Shown here: positions 21,765 to 31,987 of the stretch, piece after piece | Position numbering within the stretch: the stretch's first letter is position 1 | How the letters are laid out: the number at the start of each line of letters is the position of its first letter | Source: Paraoerskovia sediminicola | GTDB taxonomy: Bacteria; Actinomycetota; Actinomycetes; Actinomycetales; Cellulomonadaceae | NCBI RefSeq assembly: GCF_030296575.1 | Contig: NZ_AP027729.1 | Span: forward strand, 3,348,001-3,412,000 | DNA length: 64,000 nucleotides | Direction of reading: 5' to 3' | The notes under the pieces: generated by a model | What the model was told of the DNA's origin: nothing | The model's input: only the letters and a program-made list of their open reading frames with translations | Databases searched by the model: none | Position numbers and translations under genes: made by a program

Positions 21765-22607
21765 TCAGAGGGCGACGGTGAGCATGAGGTAGACGAACGG
21801 CGCCGTGAGCAGCATCGAGTCGATGCGGTCCAGGATGCCGCCGTGGCCGGGAAGGAGCGAGCCCATGTCCTTGAGCTCGAGGTCCCGCTTCAGGAGCGAC
21901 TCCGCGAGGTCGCCGACCGTCGCGGTCAGCGGCGCCAGGATCCCGAGGGCGATGCCGAGCCACGGGTCGGCCCCGAGGCCCCACACGACACCGACCACGC
22001 CCACGGCCGTGGCCAGGACGAACGATCCGGCGAGACCCTCCCAGCTCTTCTTCGGGCTGACCGTCGGCGCGAGCGGGTGCCGACCGAACAGCACGCCCGC
22101 CACGTACCCGCCCACGTCGTTCGCGACGGCGAGCAGGATGAAGAGCAGGACACGCATGCGCCCGTCGTCCTGCGCGAGCATCAGCATGACGAAGCCCGCC
22201 AGGAACGGCAGGTAGGCGACCGCGAAGGTCGTCGCCGCGGCGTCCCGCACCGCGGCAGGTCCCCCACCGTCGACGAGACGCCAGACGACGCACCCGGCGA
22301 CCGTCAGGAGGAACGCCACCATGAGCGCCTCGGGACCCGAGACGAACGCGGACACGAGGATCCCCGTGCTCCCGACGACCAGCGGCACGATCGGGACCCG
22401 GACCTCGCGCCGGGTGAACGCCTGCCGGATCTCCCAGAGCGCACCGCCGACCGCCACCGCGGCGAGCCCGACGAACGGCTCGGGGCGGTAGCCCAGCGAG
22501 GCGCCGACGACAAGGAGGAGGAGCAGGCCGATCCCCACCGCGACGGGCAGGTTCCGGCCCGCACGGGACGCCCGGGCCGGCGGCTCGGACAGCGGATCGG
22601 CTGTCAT
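21765..22607 (-). CDS. cdsA: Phosphatidate cytidylyltransferase
   Basis: This 280-residue polytopic membrane enzyme makes CDP-diacylglycerol from phosphatidate and CTP. About eight hydrophobic segments are visible. The family signature is intact near the C-terminus: [20 protein letters not shown] followed by GILDRIDS. The ATG overlaps the frr stop by one base. It belongs to the rpsB-tsf-pyrH-frr-cdsA string found across bacteria. Confidence 0.93.
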   Translation of the reverse strand: MTADPLSEPPARASRAGRNLPVAVGIGLLLLLVVGASLGYRPEPFVGLAAVAVGGALWEIRQAFTRREVRVPIVPLVVGSTGILVSAFVSGPEALMVAFLLTVAGCVVWRLVDGGGPAAVRDAAATTFAVAYLPFLAGFVMLMLAQDDGRMRVLLFILLAVANDVGGYVAGVLFGRHPLAPTVSPKKSWEGLAGSFVLATAVGVVGVVWGLGADPWLGIALGILAPLTATVGDLAESLLKRDLELKDMGSLLPGHGGILDRIDSMLLTAPFVYLMLTVAL

Positions 22608-23164
22608 CAGACCTCGAGCAGCTCGCTCTCCTTGCCGGCGAGCACGTGGTCGATCGCCTCCACGTGCCCCTTGGTCAGGGCCTCGAGCTCCTTCTCGGCG
22701 CGCGCGCCCTCGTCCTCGCCGGCCTCGCCGTCCTTGACGATGCGGTCGAGCTCTTCCTTCGCCCGGCGCCGGACGTTGCGGATCGAGACCCGGGCGTCCT
22801 CCGCCTTGGTCTTGGCGAGCTTCACGTACTCGCGACGACGCTCCTCGGTCAGCGCCGGGAGCGAGACGCGGATGATGTTGCCGTCGTTCGTCGGGTTCAC
22901 GCCCAGGTCCGAGTCCCTGATCGCCTTCTCGATGCCGGCCATCGCCGACTTGTCGAACGGCGAGACGATCAGTGTGCGGGCCTCAGGCGTCGAGAACGAC
23001 GCGAGCTGCTGCAGGGGCGTCGGCGCGCCGTAGTAGTCCACGGTGATCTTCGAGAACATCGCGGGGTTGGCACGGCCCGTGCGGATCGTCGCGAAGTCGT
23101 CCTTGGCGACCTCGACGGCCTTGTCCATCTTCTCCTCGGCCTCGAGGAGTGTCTCGTCGATCAC
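22607..23164 (-). CDS. frr: Ribosome recycling factor
   Basis: This 185-residue factor splits post-termination ribosomes together with EF-G. It has the typical opening [21 protein letters not shown], the conserved [12 protein letters not shown], and a C-terminal helix rich in Lys/Arg/Glu ([22 protein letters not shown]). The length is exactly that of the family. It sits between pyrH and cdsA. Confidence 0.96.
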   Translation of the reverse strand: MIDETLLEAEEKMDKAVEVAKDDFATIRTGRANPAMFSKITVDYYGAPTPLQQLASFSTPEARTLIVSPFDKSAMAGIEKAIRDSDLGVNPTNDGNIIRVSLPALTEERRREYVKLAKTKAEDARVSIRNVRRRAKEELDRIVKDGEAGEDEGARAEKELEALTKGHVEAIDHVLAGKESELLEV

Positions 23165-23273
23165 CTGTGCTCCTTCGTGCGTGCGTCGGGCCGGTGCGCG
23201 GTGCGCCGGTCTGGGGTCGTCCTGGTCCTGCTGGTCGTTCGACTACGGGTGGTCACACCGTGCCACGGGCCGG

Positions 23274-24011
23274 TCACCGCGCGGTGACCGACGTGCCGAT
23301 CTCCTCGCCACGGAGGGCGCGGGTGACGTTGCCCGGCTCGTTCATCCCGAACACCCGCATGCGCACGTCGTTGTCACGGCAGAGGCTGAGAGCCGTCGCG
23401 TCCATGACGCCGAGGTCCTCGACGAGCGCGCGCGTGTACGTGAGGTGGTCGAGCTTCGTCGCCGACGGGTCCTTGCGCGGGTCCGCCGTGTAGACGCCGT
23501 CGACACCGTTCTTGCCCATGAGCACCTCGTCGCAGTGGACCTCGAGGGCGCGCTGCACCGAGACCGTGTCCGTCGAGAAATAGGGCATCCCGGCGCCGGC
23601 GCCGAAGATCACGACACGGCCCTTCTCGAGGTGACGGATCGCCTTGAGCGGGATGTACGGCTCGGCGACCTGACCCATGGCGATCGCGGTCTGCACGCGG
23701 GTGTCGGTCCCGGACTGCTCCAGGAAGTCCTGGAGCGCGAGGCAGTTCATCACCGTGCCGAGCATGCCCATGTAGTCGGCACGCGCACGGTCCATCCCGT
23801 TCTGCGACAGCTCGGCGCCCCGGAAGAAGTTACCACCGCCGACGACGATCGCGACCTGCACGCCCTCGCGCACAGCGACCGAGATCTCCTGCGCGGCAGA
23901 GCGGACGACGTCGGTCGCGAGGCCGATCTCGCCTCCGCCGAACGTCTCTCCGGACAGCTTGAGCAGGACCCTCCGCGGGCCCGATTCCGTACCGACCACC
24001 CTGCGCCACAC
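23274..24011 (-). CDS. pyrH: UMP kinase
   Basis: This 245-residue amino-acid-kinase-fold enzyme phosphorylates UMP to UDP. It shows [46 protein letters not shown] and [14 protein letters not shown], all hallmarks of bacterial PyrH. The chosen GTG start at 24011 has only a poor ribosome-binding site; other GTG codons a few residues inside are possible. A long hairpin separates it from tsf upstream, so it may have its own promoter or be fed by read-through. Confidence 0.94.
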   Translation of the reverse strand: MWRRVVGTESGPRRVLLKLSGETFGGGEIGLATDVVRSAAQEISVAVREGVQVAIVVGGGNFFRGAELSQNGMDRARADYMGMLGTVMNCLALQDFLEQSGTDTRVQTAIAMGQVAEPYIPLKAIRHLEKGRVVIFGAGAGMPYFSTDTVSVQRALEVHCDEVLMGKNGVDGVYTADPRKDPSATKLDHLTYTRALVEDLGVMDATALSLCRDNDVRMRVFGMNEPGNVTRALRGEEIGTSVTAR

Positions 24012-24172
24012 CGTCCTTCGTCGTCGTGAAAACTTGCGGGCCGAGCCTGAGCCGTCGCCGATCCTGCCGACCGGTCGGCAGCGGGGACCCGCCTGCCGCT
24101 GCGCGGTTCACCGTCCGGTCCACCGTACCGCCGCGACCGGCCGGACGAAGATCCGTGCCGGTCGGGCCGGCG

Positions 24173-24213
24173 CGCGTCGGCCCGGCCTGCACAGGGCAGG
24201 CCGGGCCGACGCG
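24173..24213 (-). terminator. 18-bp perfect GC hairpin after tsf
   Basis: Positions 24173-24190 pair perfectly with 24196-24213 (arm CGCGTCGGCCCGGCCTGC) around a 5-base loop. It begins 6 bases after the tsf stop. No T-run follows in the direction of transcription. It is the strongest terminator-like structure in the window and probably limits read-through from rpsB-tsf into pyrH-frr-cdsA. Confidence 0.7.
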
Positions 24214-24218
24214 ACCGA

Positions 24219-25058
24219 TCAGGAACCGACGCGGAAGCGGACGAACGAGCTCATCGAGCCGTTCGCGCCCTTGAGGTGCGCCGCGACCGTGGTCTTCGGG
24301 TCCTTCGCGAGCGGCTGCTCCAGGAGCACGGCCGACTTGTAGAACCCGTTGAGGCGACCCTCGACGATCTTCGGGAGCGCGGCCTCGGGCTTGCCCTCGT
24401 TGCGCGAGGTCTCCTCGGCGATGCGTCGCTCGTTCTCGACCGTCTCGGCCGGGACGTCCTCGCGCGCGAGGAACTCGGGCGACATCGCGGCGATGTGCTG
24501 CGCGACGTCCTTGGCGACGGACTCGCCGGCGGCGTCGGTGACGACGACCGCGGCGATCGACGGCGGGAGGTCCTTGGCGGTCCGGTGCAGGTACGCCGTG
24601 ACCTTCTCGCCCTCGAGGCGCGCGACGCGACGCAGGACGATCTTCTCGCCCATCGTGGCCGCAGCCCCGTTGACGGCGTCCTGCACGGTGCCCTCGGCGA
24701 GCGGGGCCGCGAGCGCCGACTCGAGGTCGGTGGCACCCGCGGCGGCGACGGCCGCGAGGACGTCGTTCGCGAAGCCGATGAACGTGTCGTTCTTGGCGAC
24801 GAAGTCGGTCTCGGAGTTCACCTCGACGACGGTGGCCACCTGGCCGCCGTCGACGTCGTCGATCTGGACGGCGACGAGACCCTCGGACGTGGTGTTGCCC
24901 TCGCGCTTCGCCACCCCCTTGAGACCCTTGACGCGGATGATCTCGAGCGCCTTGTCGGCGTTGCCGTCGGCCTCGTCGAGCGCCTTCTTGACGTCGAGCA
25001 TGCCGGCGCCGGTGCGCTCGCGGAGCGCCTTGATGTCAGCAGCGGTGTAGTTCGCCAT
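24219..25058 (-). CDS. tsf: Elongation factor Ts
   Basis: This 279-residue protein is the nucleotide-exchange factor of EF-Tu. The N-terminal UBA-like domain (ADIKALRERTGAGMLDVKKAL) and the TDFVAKND motif that contacts EF-Tu are both present, as is the core ending LLEQPLAKDPKTTVAAHLKG. The length and order are standard for actinobacteria. It follows rpsB after 162 bases that carry two hairpins. Confidence 0.97.
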   Translation of the reverse strand: MANYTAADIKALRERTGAGMLDVKKALDEADGNADKALEIIRVKGLKGVAKREGNTTSEGLVAVQIDDVDGGQVATVVEVNSETDFVAKNDTFIGFANDVLAAVAAAGATDLESALAAPLAEGTVQDAVNGAAATMGEKIVLRRVARLEGEKVTAYLHRTAKDLPPSIAAVVVTDAAGESVAKDVAQHIAAMSPEFLAREDVPAETVENERRIAEETSRNEGKPEAALPKIVEGRLNGFYKSAVLLEQPLAKDPKTTVAAHLKGANGSMSSFVRFRVGS

Positions 25059-25147
25059 GTCTGCTTCCTCACTTCGATGATGGTCGGTCCGAGCCCGGCG
25101 CGGCCCTCGGGGCGGCGCGGCGTCGGGAAGGTCTGGGCAGGTCGAGG

Positions 25148-25211
25148 GCGCTGCGGGAGGACCCGCAGCGCTGGGCGCCGGCGTCCCGGGCCGGTTGAGC
25201 CGACCCGGGAC
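25148..25211 (-). terminator. Two tandem GC hairpins between rpsB and tsf
   Basis: The first hairpin pairs 25148-25157 (GCGCTGCGGG) with 25162-25171, a perfect 10-bp stem with loop AGGA. The second pairs 25183-25190 (GTCCCGGG) with 25204-25211, 8 bp with a 13-base loop. Both lie between the rpsB stop and the tsf start. They may attenuate transcription or mark an mRNA processing site. Confidence 0.5.
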
Positions 25212-25220
25212 ACCGTTCGC

Positions 25221-26213
<993 letters not shown>

Positions 26214-26510
26214 GGCACGTCCTTTCACGCACGGCCCAGGACCCACCCGGCGCCGTGCATCTCTCGTGCGACCCGCGCAGCTCTCGCTGGTCCCGGGATC
26301 GCATCTCTCGGTTGTCGGCACGGACCAGGTAGGCCGTGCCCCTGGTGCCACGTCCGACCCACGCCGGGCTCCGAGGAGCCCGGACCGTCGAGGGCGGGGA
26401 CGACGAGACGCTCGTGAGCGCCTCGCGCATGGCACGCGATGTCGACGCGCGGGCACCATGGCCCACGTGTCGCAGTTCAGATCTTACCCGACGCGAGCAG
26501 GGGTTCCGAA
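26214..26510 (-). promoter_or_regulatory. rpsB promoter and long leader
   Basis: This 473-base divergent gap (26214-26686) holds no convincing gene. On the minus strand a good -10 element TAAGAT (26486-26481) stands 18 bases from TTCGGA (26510-26505), a moderate -35. Transcription would start about 260 bases before the rpsB ATG, leaving a long untranslated leader. I could not recognise a known S2 leader motif in it. Positions 26511-26686 belong to the upstream region of the M23 peptidase gene; nothing clear is seen there. Confidence 0.5.
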
Positions 26511-26686
26511 CCCGTGCTCGCCGGGGTCCCCAGGCCCCAGGGACCCCCGACCCGATGTCTGTAAGGACGTCGACGTCAGAACCAGACTGAGCCTGCCGGC
26601 CGTCCACCGCCGGGCAACTGTCGCCGCCGTCCACCGCGCACGGCGGAATCCGTGACTCGGTCCGCTCGCGCCGACAGCCTCGCCAC

Positions 26687-27423
26687 ATGCGAGACGCTCA
26701 CGAGACACCTCCTAGGACCCTCTGGTGCGCGGCCCACGGGCACGCGGCCCACGGGCGCGCGGTCACGTCCGCGGTGTCCGTCGTGCTGCTCGCGACGGCT
26801 CTTGCCGCAAGTCTCGCGACCGCGCCCTCGGCTGCGGCGCCGCAGGTCCTCCGCCCTTGGCACGGGGCCGTGGCCGCAACAGCTGCAACGCCGCCTCCGA
26901 CCTCCACCGCCGCGGGCGTTCCGGGAACAGACGCCACGCGCTCGGGCGGTCCGCCGACAGGCACGTGGCGCAAGCGGAGCCTGGCCGGCACGTGGCGCGA
27001 GCCGAGCCCGGCCGGCCGTTGGGCGCTCCCCCTGGGCGGGCCGGGCGACGTCGCCGCCCGCTTCGACCCTCCTGCGCAGCGCTGGGCCTCCGGGCACAGG
27101 GGCGTGGACGTGCTGGGACCGGCCGGGGCCCCGGTCCGCTCCCCGCCGTCGGCACGGTCACGTTCTCTGGATCCGTGGCCGGGCGGGAGCTCGTGGTGAT
27201 CACCCATCCGGGTGGGCTGCGGTCATCCATCGAGCCGTTGACGGAGCCGGTCGCGGTCGGCACCGTCGTCGGCGCTGGCGACCTGGTGGGGCTTCTCGCG
27301 GCAGCACCGAGCCACTGCAGCGAACCGTGCGCGCACTGGGGCGTCCGGGACGGCGAGCGCTACATCGATCCGCTCGCGCTGACCGGCGATGCCGGACCGA
27401 TCGTCCTGCTCCCCGGCGCGTGA
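26687..27423 (+). CDS. M23 (LytM-type) metallopeptidase, frameshifted
   Basis: A hydrophobic export signal (SVVLLATALAASLATAPSAAA) suggests secretion. A variable Pro/Thr-rich linker follows, then the LytM core: WALPLGGPGDVAARFDPP, GHRGVDVLGPAGAPV, and in the second frame SCHWGVRDG-like HWGVRDGERYIDPL, where H and D/H pairs bind zinc. The first frame stops at 27199. One extra C in the run at 27141-27144 joins it to the frame ending at 27423 through RSPAVGTVTFSG, giving about 245 residues. It should act on cell-wall peptidoglycan. The ATG at 26687 has no clear ribosome-binding site, so the start is uncertain. Location opposite rpsB is common in actinobacteria. Confidence 0.78.
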
Positions 27424-27424
27424 G

Positions 27425-28372
27425 TCATGCCCGTGGGAACGCCTGCTCGAACGAGGATCTCAACCGCTCGGCGCTGACGTGGGTGTAGCGCTCGGTCGTC
27501 CCGAGGGACGAGTGCCCGAGGATCTCCTGCACGCTGCGCAGGTCCGAGCCACCTTCGAGGAGGTGGGTGGCCGCGCTGTGCCGTAGCCCGTGCGGGGAGA
27601 CGTCGGGGACGGAGCCCGTTCCGGACAGCCGGTGCACGGCCTGCCGCACCTGTCGCTGGTCCCATCGCCCGCCGCGGTCACCGACGAGCAGCGCATCCCC
27701 CGCTCGGGCGGTCCACAGGTCGGGCCTTCCGTCGGCGAGCCACCGCCGGACGGCGTCGGCCGCGGGAACACCGAAGGGCACGACGCGCTCCTTGCGCCCC
27801 TTGCCCATCACCCGCGCGGAGCGTGTGCCGAGGTCCAGGTCGTCGAGGTCGAGCGCGGCCAGCTCGCCGACGCGCATGCCCGTGCCGTACATCAGCTCGA
27901 CCGCCACCCAGGCACGCAGGTCCGACGGCGCACCGTCGGTCGCGGCCGTCCGAGCACGCTCCATCATCGCGGTCGCGCTCGCGACGTCGAGCACCACCGG
28001 GAGCGTGCGGTCGACCCGCGGGCTCGCGAGTCTCGCGGCCGGGTCGGTCCCGGTCCTGCCCGTGCGACGGGTCCAGGCGAAGAACGCCCGCACCGAGGCC
28101 CCGCGACGAGCGAGGCTCGCCCTCGACTGGCCCGCCGCCGCGAGACCCGCCAACCATGCGCGCAGGTCGGACAGCTCGACGTCCTCGAGAGCTGTCGCCT
28201 CGCCGGCGGTGACCTGCTCGAGCATGCCGCGCACGTCACCGACGTAGGCGCGGACCGAGTGCTCCGTGAGGCCTCGCTCGACGGCGAGGTGCTCCTCGAA
28301 GGCCGCGAGCGCCCGCGCGGCGTCGGCAACAGTTCGGTGGCCTCGTGCCACCCGGGTGGGGTCGTCGGTCAT
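27425..28372 (-). CDS. xerC: Tyrosine recombinase XerC
   Basis: This 315-residue recombinase resolves chromosome dimers at dif, usually with XerD. The N-terminal SAM-like domain is AAFEEHLAVERGLTEHSVRAYVGDV. The catalytic residues are present: Arg in YGTGMRVGELAAL, Lys in GKGRKERVVPF, His-x-x-Arg in SPHGLRHSAATHLLEGG, His in LGHSSLGTT, and Tyr in ERYTHVS. The ATG has GGGGAG upstream. It is convergent with the M23 gene with one base between the stops. No phage or integron genes adjoin it, so a housekeeping role is favoured over mobile-element integration. Confidence 0.92.
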   Translation of the reverse strand: MTDDPTRVARGHRTVADAARALAAFEEHLAVERGLTEHSVRAYVGDVRGMLEQVTAGEATALEDVELSDLRAWLAGLAAAGQSRASLARRGASVRAFFAWTRRTGRTGTDPAARLASPRVDRTLPVVLDVASATAMMERARTAATDGAPSDLRAWVAVELMYGTGMRVGELAALDLDDLDLGTRSARVMGKGRKERVVPFGVPAADAVRRWLADGRPDLWTARAGDALLVGDRGGRWDQRQVRQAVHRLSGTGSVPDVSPHGLRHSAATHLLEGGSDLRSVQEILGHSSLGTTERYTHVSAERLRSSFEQAFPRA

Positions 28373-28493
28373 GTAGCGGACTCCCCTTCACCTGGTCGTC
28401 GTGGTGCGCGGTCCGGACCGCCACCCCCACTGGACGTCGTGCGCCTCGTGACAGACCACACCCAGGTCCGGGCCGGATCGCGTCCTGCGTCAA

Positions 28494-28512
28494 GGGTGCT
28501 GCGTCAGCACCC
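28494..28512 (-). terminator. Hairpin after dprA
   Basis: GGGTGCTG-CGT-CAGCACCC is a perfect 8-bp stem with a 3-base loop, 9 bases after the dprA stop. It separates the comM-dprA unit from xerC. A TT follows on the minus strand, but there is no full U-tract. Confidence 0.5.
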
Positions 28513-28521
28513 GCGGCGCAA

Positions 28522-29925
28522 TCAGGCGCCCCGCGCATCGCCTGCCTCCGTCCGACGCCGCCAGCCCCTCCCCTGCGCTCGGCGAGGCCGGCGATCTCGA
28601 GTGCGCCGAGCGCCGCGAGCGTCTCCGCGACGCCGAGCCCTGCTGCGCGGGTCACGGCCTCCGGTGACGCCGACGCGCGCAGCGGCAACGCTTCGAGCAC
28701 CTGTCGCGCCCTCGGGTCGAGGCCGTCACCCTGCCGGAACTCCGTCGGGGCTACCTCCGCAGCGTCCCCGGGGTGCCCCGCGAGCTCCGCGACCTCGGCC
28801 GCGTCCGTCACGCACACCGCACCGTCGCGGAGCAGCCGGTGGCAGCCTGCCGAGCCGGTCGAGGTCACCGGTCCAGGGACCGCGCCGACCGGTCGCAGGA
28901 GGTCCCGCGCCCGCGACGCGGTGCTGAGGAGCCCGACCGCCACGCGGCCTCGACGACCACGGTCGCCGACGTGAGCGCGGCGATCAGGCGGTTGCGGAGC
29001 AGGAACCGGACCCGGCTCGGGACGGATCCGGGCGGCACCTCGCTCAGGACGGCCCCGCCGGACGCCGAGATCGAACTCAGGAGGTCCGCGTTGCCCGCCG
29101 GGTACAGGCGGTCCGCGCCACCGGCGAGGACCGCGACGGTCGCGCCACCGGCCGCGAGCGCTCCGCGGTGCGCCGCCGCGTCGATCCCGTACGCACCGCC
29201 CGAGACGACGGTGAAGCCACGGTCGGCCAGTCCCTCGGCCAGCTCGACGGCGACCCTGCGGCCGTACTCGGTGCACGCTCGAGCGCCGACGAGCGCGACC
29301 GAGCGCTGCGACGCCCGCCCGAGATCGAGCTCGCCGCGCACCCACAGACACATCGGGCCGTGGACCCCGAGTGCCTCGACACCTCGCGGCCACTGCGGCG
29401 AGTCGGGCACGACGACCCGGCCGCCCAGACTCTGGATCACCGCGAGCTCGCGTCGCGGGTCCAGACCGTCGAGCCGTGGCGTCCAGCGGTCCACGGCCCG
29501 ACGGAGGCGACGCAGCGCGGCCGGGTCGCGCTCGCTCGCGGTGACCGCGCGCTCAGCGTCCCCGGAGGGCCCTGTGACGCGCGCGGTGGGCCCGGCCACC
29601 CCGGCCGCGTCGGCTCCGCCGAGCACCCGCCCAGGGTCCGTGACACCTCCCAGCACCCGCCCAGGGTCCGTGACACCTCCCAGCACCCGCCCAGGGTCCG
29701 TGACACCTCCCAGGACCCGCCCGGCGGACCCGCGTCCGCCCGCGCCCGCGCCGGGGAGCGGCAACTCCCCTGCCGAGCGCGGGTGCCGTAGAGCCACCGG
29801 AGGGCGCTGCTCGGACCGAGGGATGCGACGAGCGCGCCCGCGAGCTCGTCGCCGGGTTCCGTGATGCGGCTCCACGCAGCACGCGCGAGGAGAGGGTCGT
29901 CGAGGTCGAACCGGGGGTCAGACAT
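28522..29925 (-). CDS. dprA: DNA-processing protein DprA, frameshifted at three places
   Basis: DprA binds incoming single-stranded DNA and loads RecA. The start ATG at 29925 (SDPRFDLDDPLLARAAW) overlaps the comM stop. Adding one G at 29767-29770, one at 28932-28934 and one at 28565-28573 restores a single frame ending at 28522, about 468 residues. The Rossmann core holds RSVALVGARACTEYG, VSGGAYGIDAAAHRGAL, GADRLYPAGN, SEVPPG and FLLRNRLIAALT. The C-terminal winged helix reads LPLRASASPEAVTRAAGL. An N-terminal insertion with a 10-residue tandem repeat is unusual. Three breaks in one gene all needing +1 G argue for sequence error. Confidence 0.85.
29622..29721 (-). repeat. 30-bp tandem repeat inside dprA
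   Basis: Two exact 30-base copies fill 29641-29700, flanked by partial copies on both sides. In the DprA frame each unit encodes GRVLGGVTDP, so the protein carries about 3.5 copies around residues 60-95. A unit length divisible by three keeps the frame, and copy number could change by slippage. Confidence 0.9.
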
Positions 29926-31501
29926 CGGCACCCCTCGTCCGTAGCGCGAGGCCCTGGGCGATCTCCTCGCGCCCCGGACGCGGCGCGCCGGCCAGGTCGC
30001 TGAGGGTCCAGGCGACCCGCACCGCTCGATCCGCTCCACGCAGGCTGAGCAGCCCGCGGTCGACGGCGCGGTCGAGATCGCCGAGCACCGAGCGATCGGC
30101 CGCGAGCCGTTCCCGCAGCCAGGCGGCCGGAGCCTCGGCGTTGGTGAGCCACGGCGTTCCGCGGAACCGTTGCGCCGCCCGCGACCGCGCCTCGCGAACC
30201 CGCGCACCGACGACCGCGGTGGACTCCGGGGTCCGGGCGTCGGCGATGTCGGCCCGCCGCACCGGTCCCACGTCCACCTGGAGGTCGACGCGGTCGAGCA
30301 AGGGCCCGGAGAGTCGGGCGAAGTAGCGACGCCGCTCGAGCGACGAGCACGTGCAGTGCCTGCCGTCGCCGACGGCGCGCCCGCACGGGCAGGGATTCGC
30401 TGCCATGACGAGCTGGAAGCGCGCGGGGTACCGGGCGGCTCCGCCGGCGCGGTGGATGACCAGCTCGCCGGACTCGAGAGGTTGCCGCAGGGTCTGCAGG
30501 ACCCTCGTCCCGAACTCCGGGGCTTCGTCCAGGAAGAGGACCCCACGGTGCGCGCGCGAGGCGGCGCCCGGTCGAGGGATCCCGGACCCGCCCCCGACCA
30601 CCGCCGCGGGCGTGGCGGTGTGGTGCGGCGCCTCGAAGGGCGGCCGGACGACGAGCCCGCCGTCCGGGTCGAACGTGCCCGAGACGGAATGCACCGCGGT
30701 CACGGTCACGGCGTCGGCGCCGTCGAGGTCCGGGAGGATCCCGGGGAGTCGCGCGGCGAGCATCGTCTTGCCCGTCCCGGGGGGACCGACGAGGAGCAGG
30801 TGGTGTCCACCCGCCGCAGCGACCTCCAGCGCGTGGCGGGCCCCGACCTGACCCCGGACGTCGGAGAGGTCCACCGTCTCGCCGTCCGTCGCGGCCTGCG
30901 GACGGGTTCCCCGGCGTGGGACGGCTCGGGCCGGGACGTGCTCGGGGAGGTCCGCCCCGTGCAGCACGAGGACGTCGGCGAGGCTCGCGGCGCCCCTCAC
31001 CCGGGCCCCTGGCACGAGCGCAGCCTCCCTCGCGTCCGCGGTCGGCACCACGACGTCGCGGAACCCCGCAGCGACCGCTGCCGCGACGGCCGGCAGCACT
31101 CCGCGGACCGGCTGCAGCCGGCCGTCGAGGCCCAGCTCCCCCAGATGGACGACCCGCGACACGTCGACCGGGAGGACGCCCGCGCCGGCGAGGATCGCGA
31201 CCGCCACCCCCAGGTCCAGGGCCGTGCCCGTCTTGCGGACGGAGGCCGGCGCGAGGTTCACGGTGATCTTGCGCTGCGGCCACGGGATGCCGGAGGTCGC
31301 GACGGCGGCCCGGACACGGTCCCGCGACTCGTTGACCGCGGCGTCCGGGAGCCCGACCAGCGCGAAGCCCGGGACGGATGCGGCGAGGTGCGCCTGGATC
31401 TCGACCACGTGCCCGTCGAGGGCGACGAGCGACACGGTCCGCGTCACGCCGAGCCGGTGTCGTCCCGACCCGGTGCTGCCGACGTCGGCCGGTGGGGGCA
31501 T
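29918..31501 (-). CDS. YifB/ComM-family Mg-chelatase-like AAA ATPase
   Basis: This 527-residue protein has an N-terminal Lon-like domain (VEIQAHLAASVPGFALVGLPDAAVNE), a AAA domain with Walker A GPPGTGKTML and Walker B GVLFLDEAPEF, and a C-terminal domain starting at the cysteine cluster NPCPCGRAVGDGRHCTC. In other bacteria ComM is a helicase that aids branch migration of taken-up DNA in natural transformation. The start ATG at 31501 overlaps the yraN stop by one base, and dprA overlaps its end, so yraN-comM-dprA form one unit. Confidence 0.9.
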   Translation of the reverse strand: MPPPADVGSTGSGRHRLGVTRTVSLVALDGHVVEIQAHLAASVPGFALVGLPDAAVNESRDRVRAAVATSGIPWPQRKITVNLAPASVRKTGTALDLGVAVAILAGAGVLPVDVSRVVHLGELGLDGRLQPVRGVLPAVAAAVAAGFRDVVVPTADAREAALVPGARVRGAASLADVLVLHGADLPEHVPARAVPRRGTRPQAATDGETVDLSDVRGQVGARHALEVAAAGGHHLLLVGPPGTGKTMLAARLPGILPDLDGADAVTVTAVHSVSGTFDPDGGLVVRPPFEAPHHTATPAAVVGGGSGIPRPGAASRAHRGVLFLDEAPEFGTRVLQTLRQPLESGELVIHRAGGAARYPARFQLVMAANPCPCGRAVGDGRHCTCSSLERRRYFARLSGPLLDRVDLQVDVGPVRRADIADARTPESTAVVGARVREARSRAAQRFRGTPWLTNAEAPAAWLRERLAADRSVLGDLDRAVDRGLLSLRGADRAVRVAWTLSDLAGAPRPGREEIAQGLALRTRGADV

Positions 31502-31872
31502 CACCACACACCGACCAGGTGCTCGACCTGCGCCGCGCCGGAACCGGGGACGACCACGGCGAGCACGTCGATCCGCACGGACCGCACGACGGGGGCTCCC
31601 GGGACGTCCAGGTGGAGCGACGCCCACTCCCCGGTGAGCCGTCGCAGCCGGGCGAGCTTCGCCGGCGTCACCGCCTCGGCGGGGTGCCCGTACCGGGTGC
31701 TGCGCCTGGTCTTGACCTCGACGGCAACCAGCGCGTCACCGTCGAGCGCGACGATGTCGAGCTCTCCGCCGGTCCCGCGCCAGCCCCGGTCCAGGACCGT
31801 CCACCCGGCGTCCTCGAGGAAGCGCCCGGCCACCCGCTCCCCGTACCGCCCCACCACGTCTTTCGCCCTCAT
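31501..31872 (-). CDS. YraN/UPF0102 family nuclease-fold protein
   Basis: This 123-residue protein has the restriction-nuclease-like core of the family: GRYGERVAGRFLEDAGWTVLDRGWRG, GELDIVALDGDALVAVEVKTR and AVTPAKLARLRRLTGEW. The acidic D..EVK pattern would bind metal. The biological role is not established. The ATG at 31872 has a near-ideal GGAGGTGA site; an upstream GTG is disfavoured. The gene sits between DUF2469 and comM, its usual place. Confidence 0.88.
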   Translation of the reverse strand: MRAKDVVGRYGERVAGRFLEDAGWTVLDRGWRGTGGELDIVALDGDALVAVEVKTRRSTRYGHPAEAVTPAKLARLRRLTGEWASLHLDVPGAPVVRSVRIDVLAVVVPGSGAAQVEHLVGVW

Positions 31873-31987
31873 GGCGTCACCTCCGGGCATCACCCTGGAG
31901 GGTTCGGGGGCTGCTCATCGCCAGGTGGTGAGGGCTGTGGAGCGTGGGGCCGCCGACCCGGCTGGGGACGACGCGCACCGGGAGGCG

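Noticed and set aside
27425..28372. XerC-like gene as an integrase of a mobile element
   Set aside because: It has housekeeping XerC length and motifs, sits in the conserved dprA-xerC-rpsB neighbourhood, and no tRNA target, attachment repeats or phage genes adjoin it.
29622..29721. CRISPR-like array
   Set aside because: The 30-base units are contiguous with no spacers and lie inside dprA coding sequence. The 13-base repeats at 57297-57361 also lack spacers.
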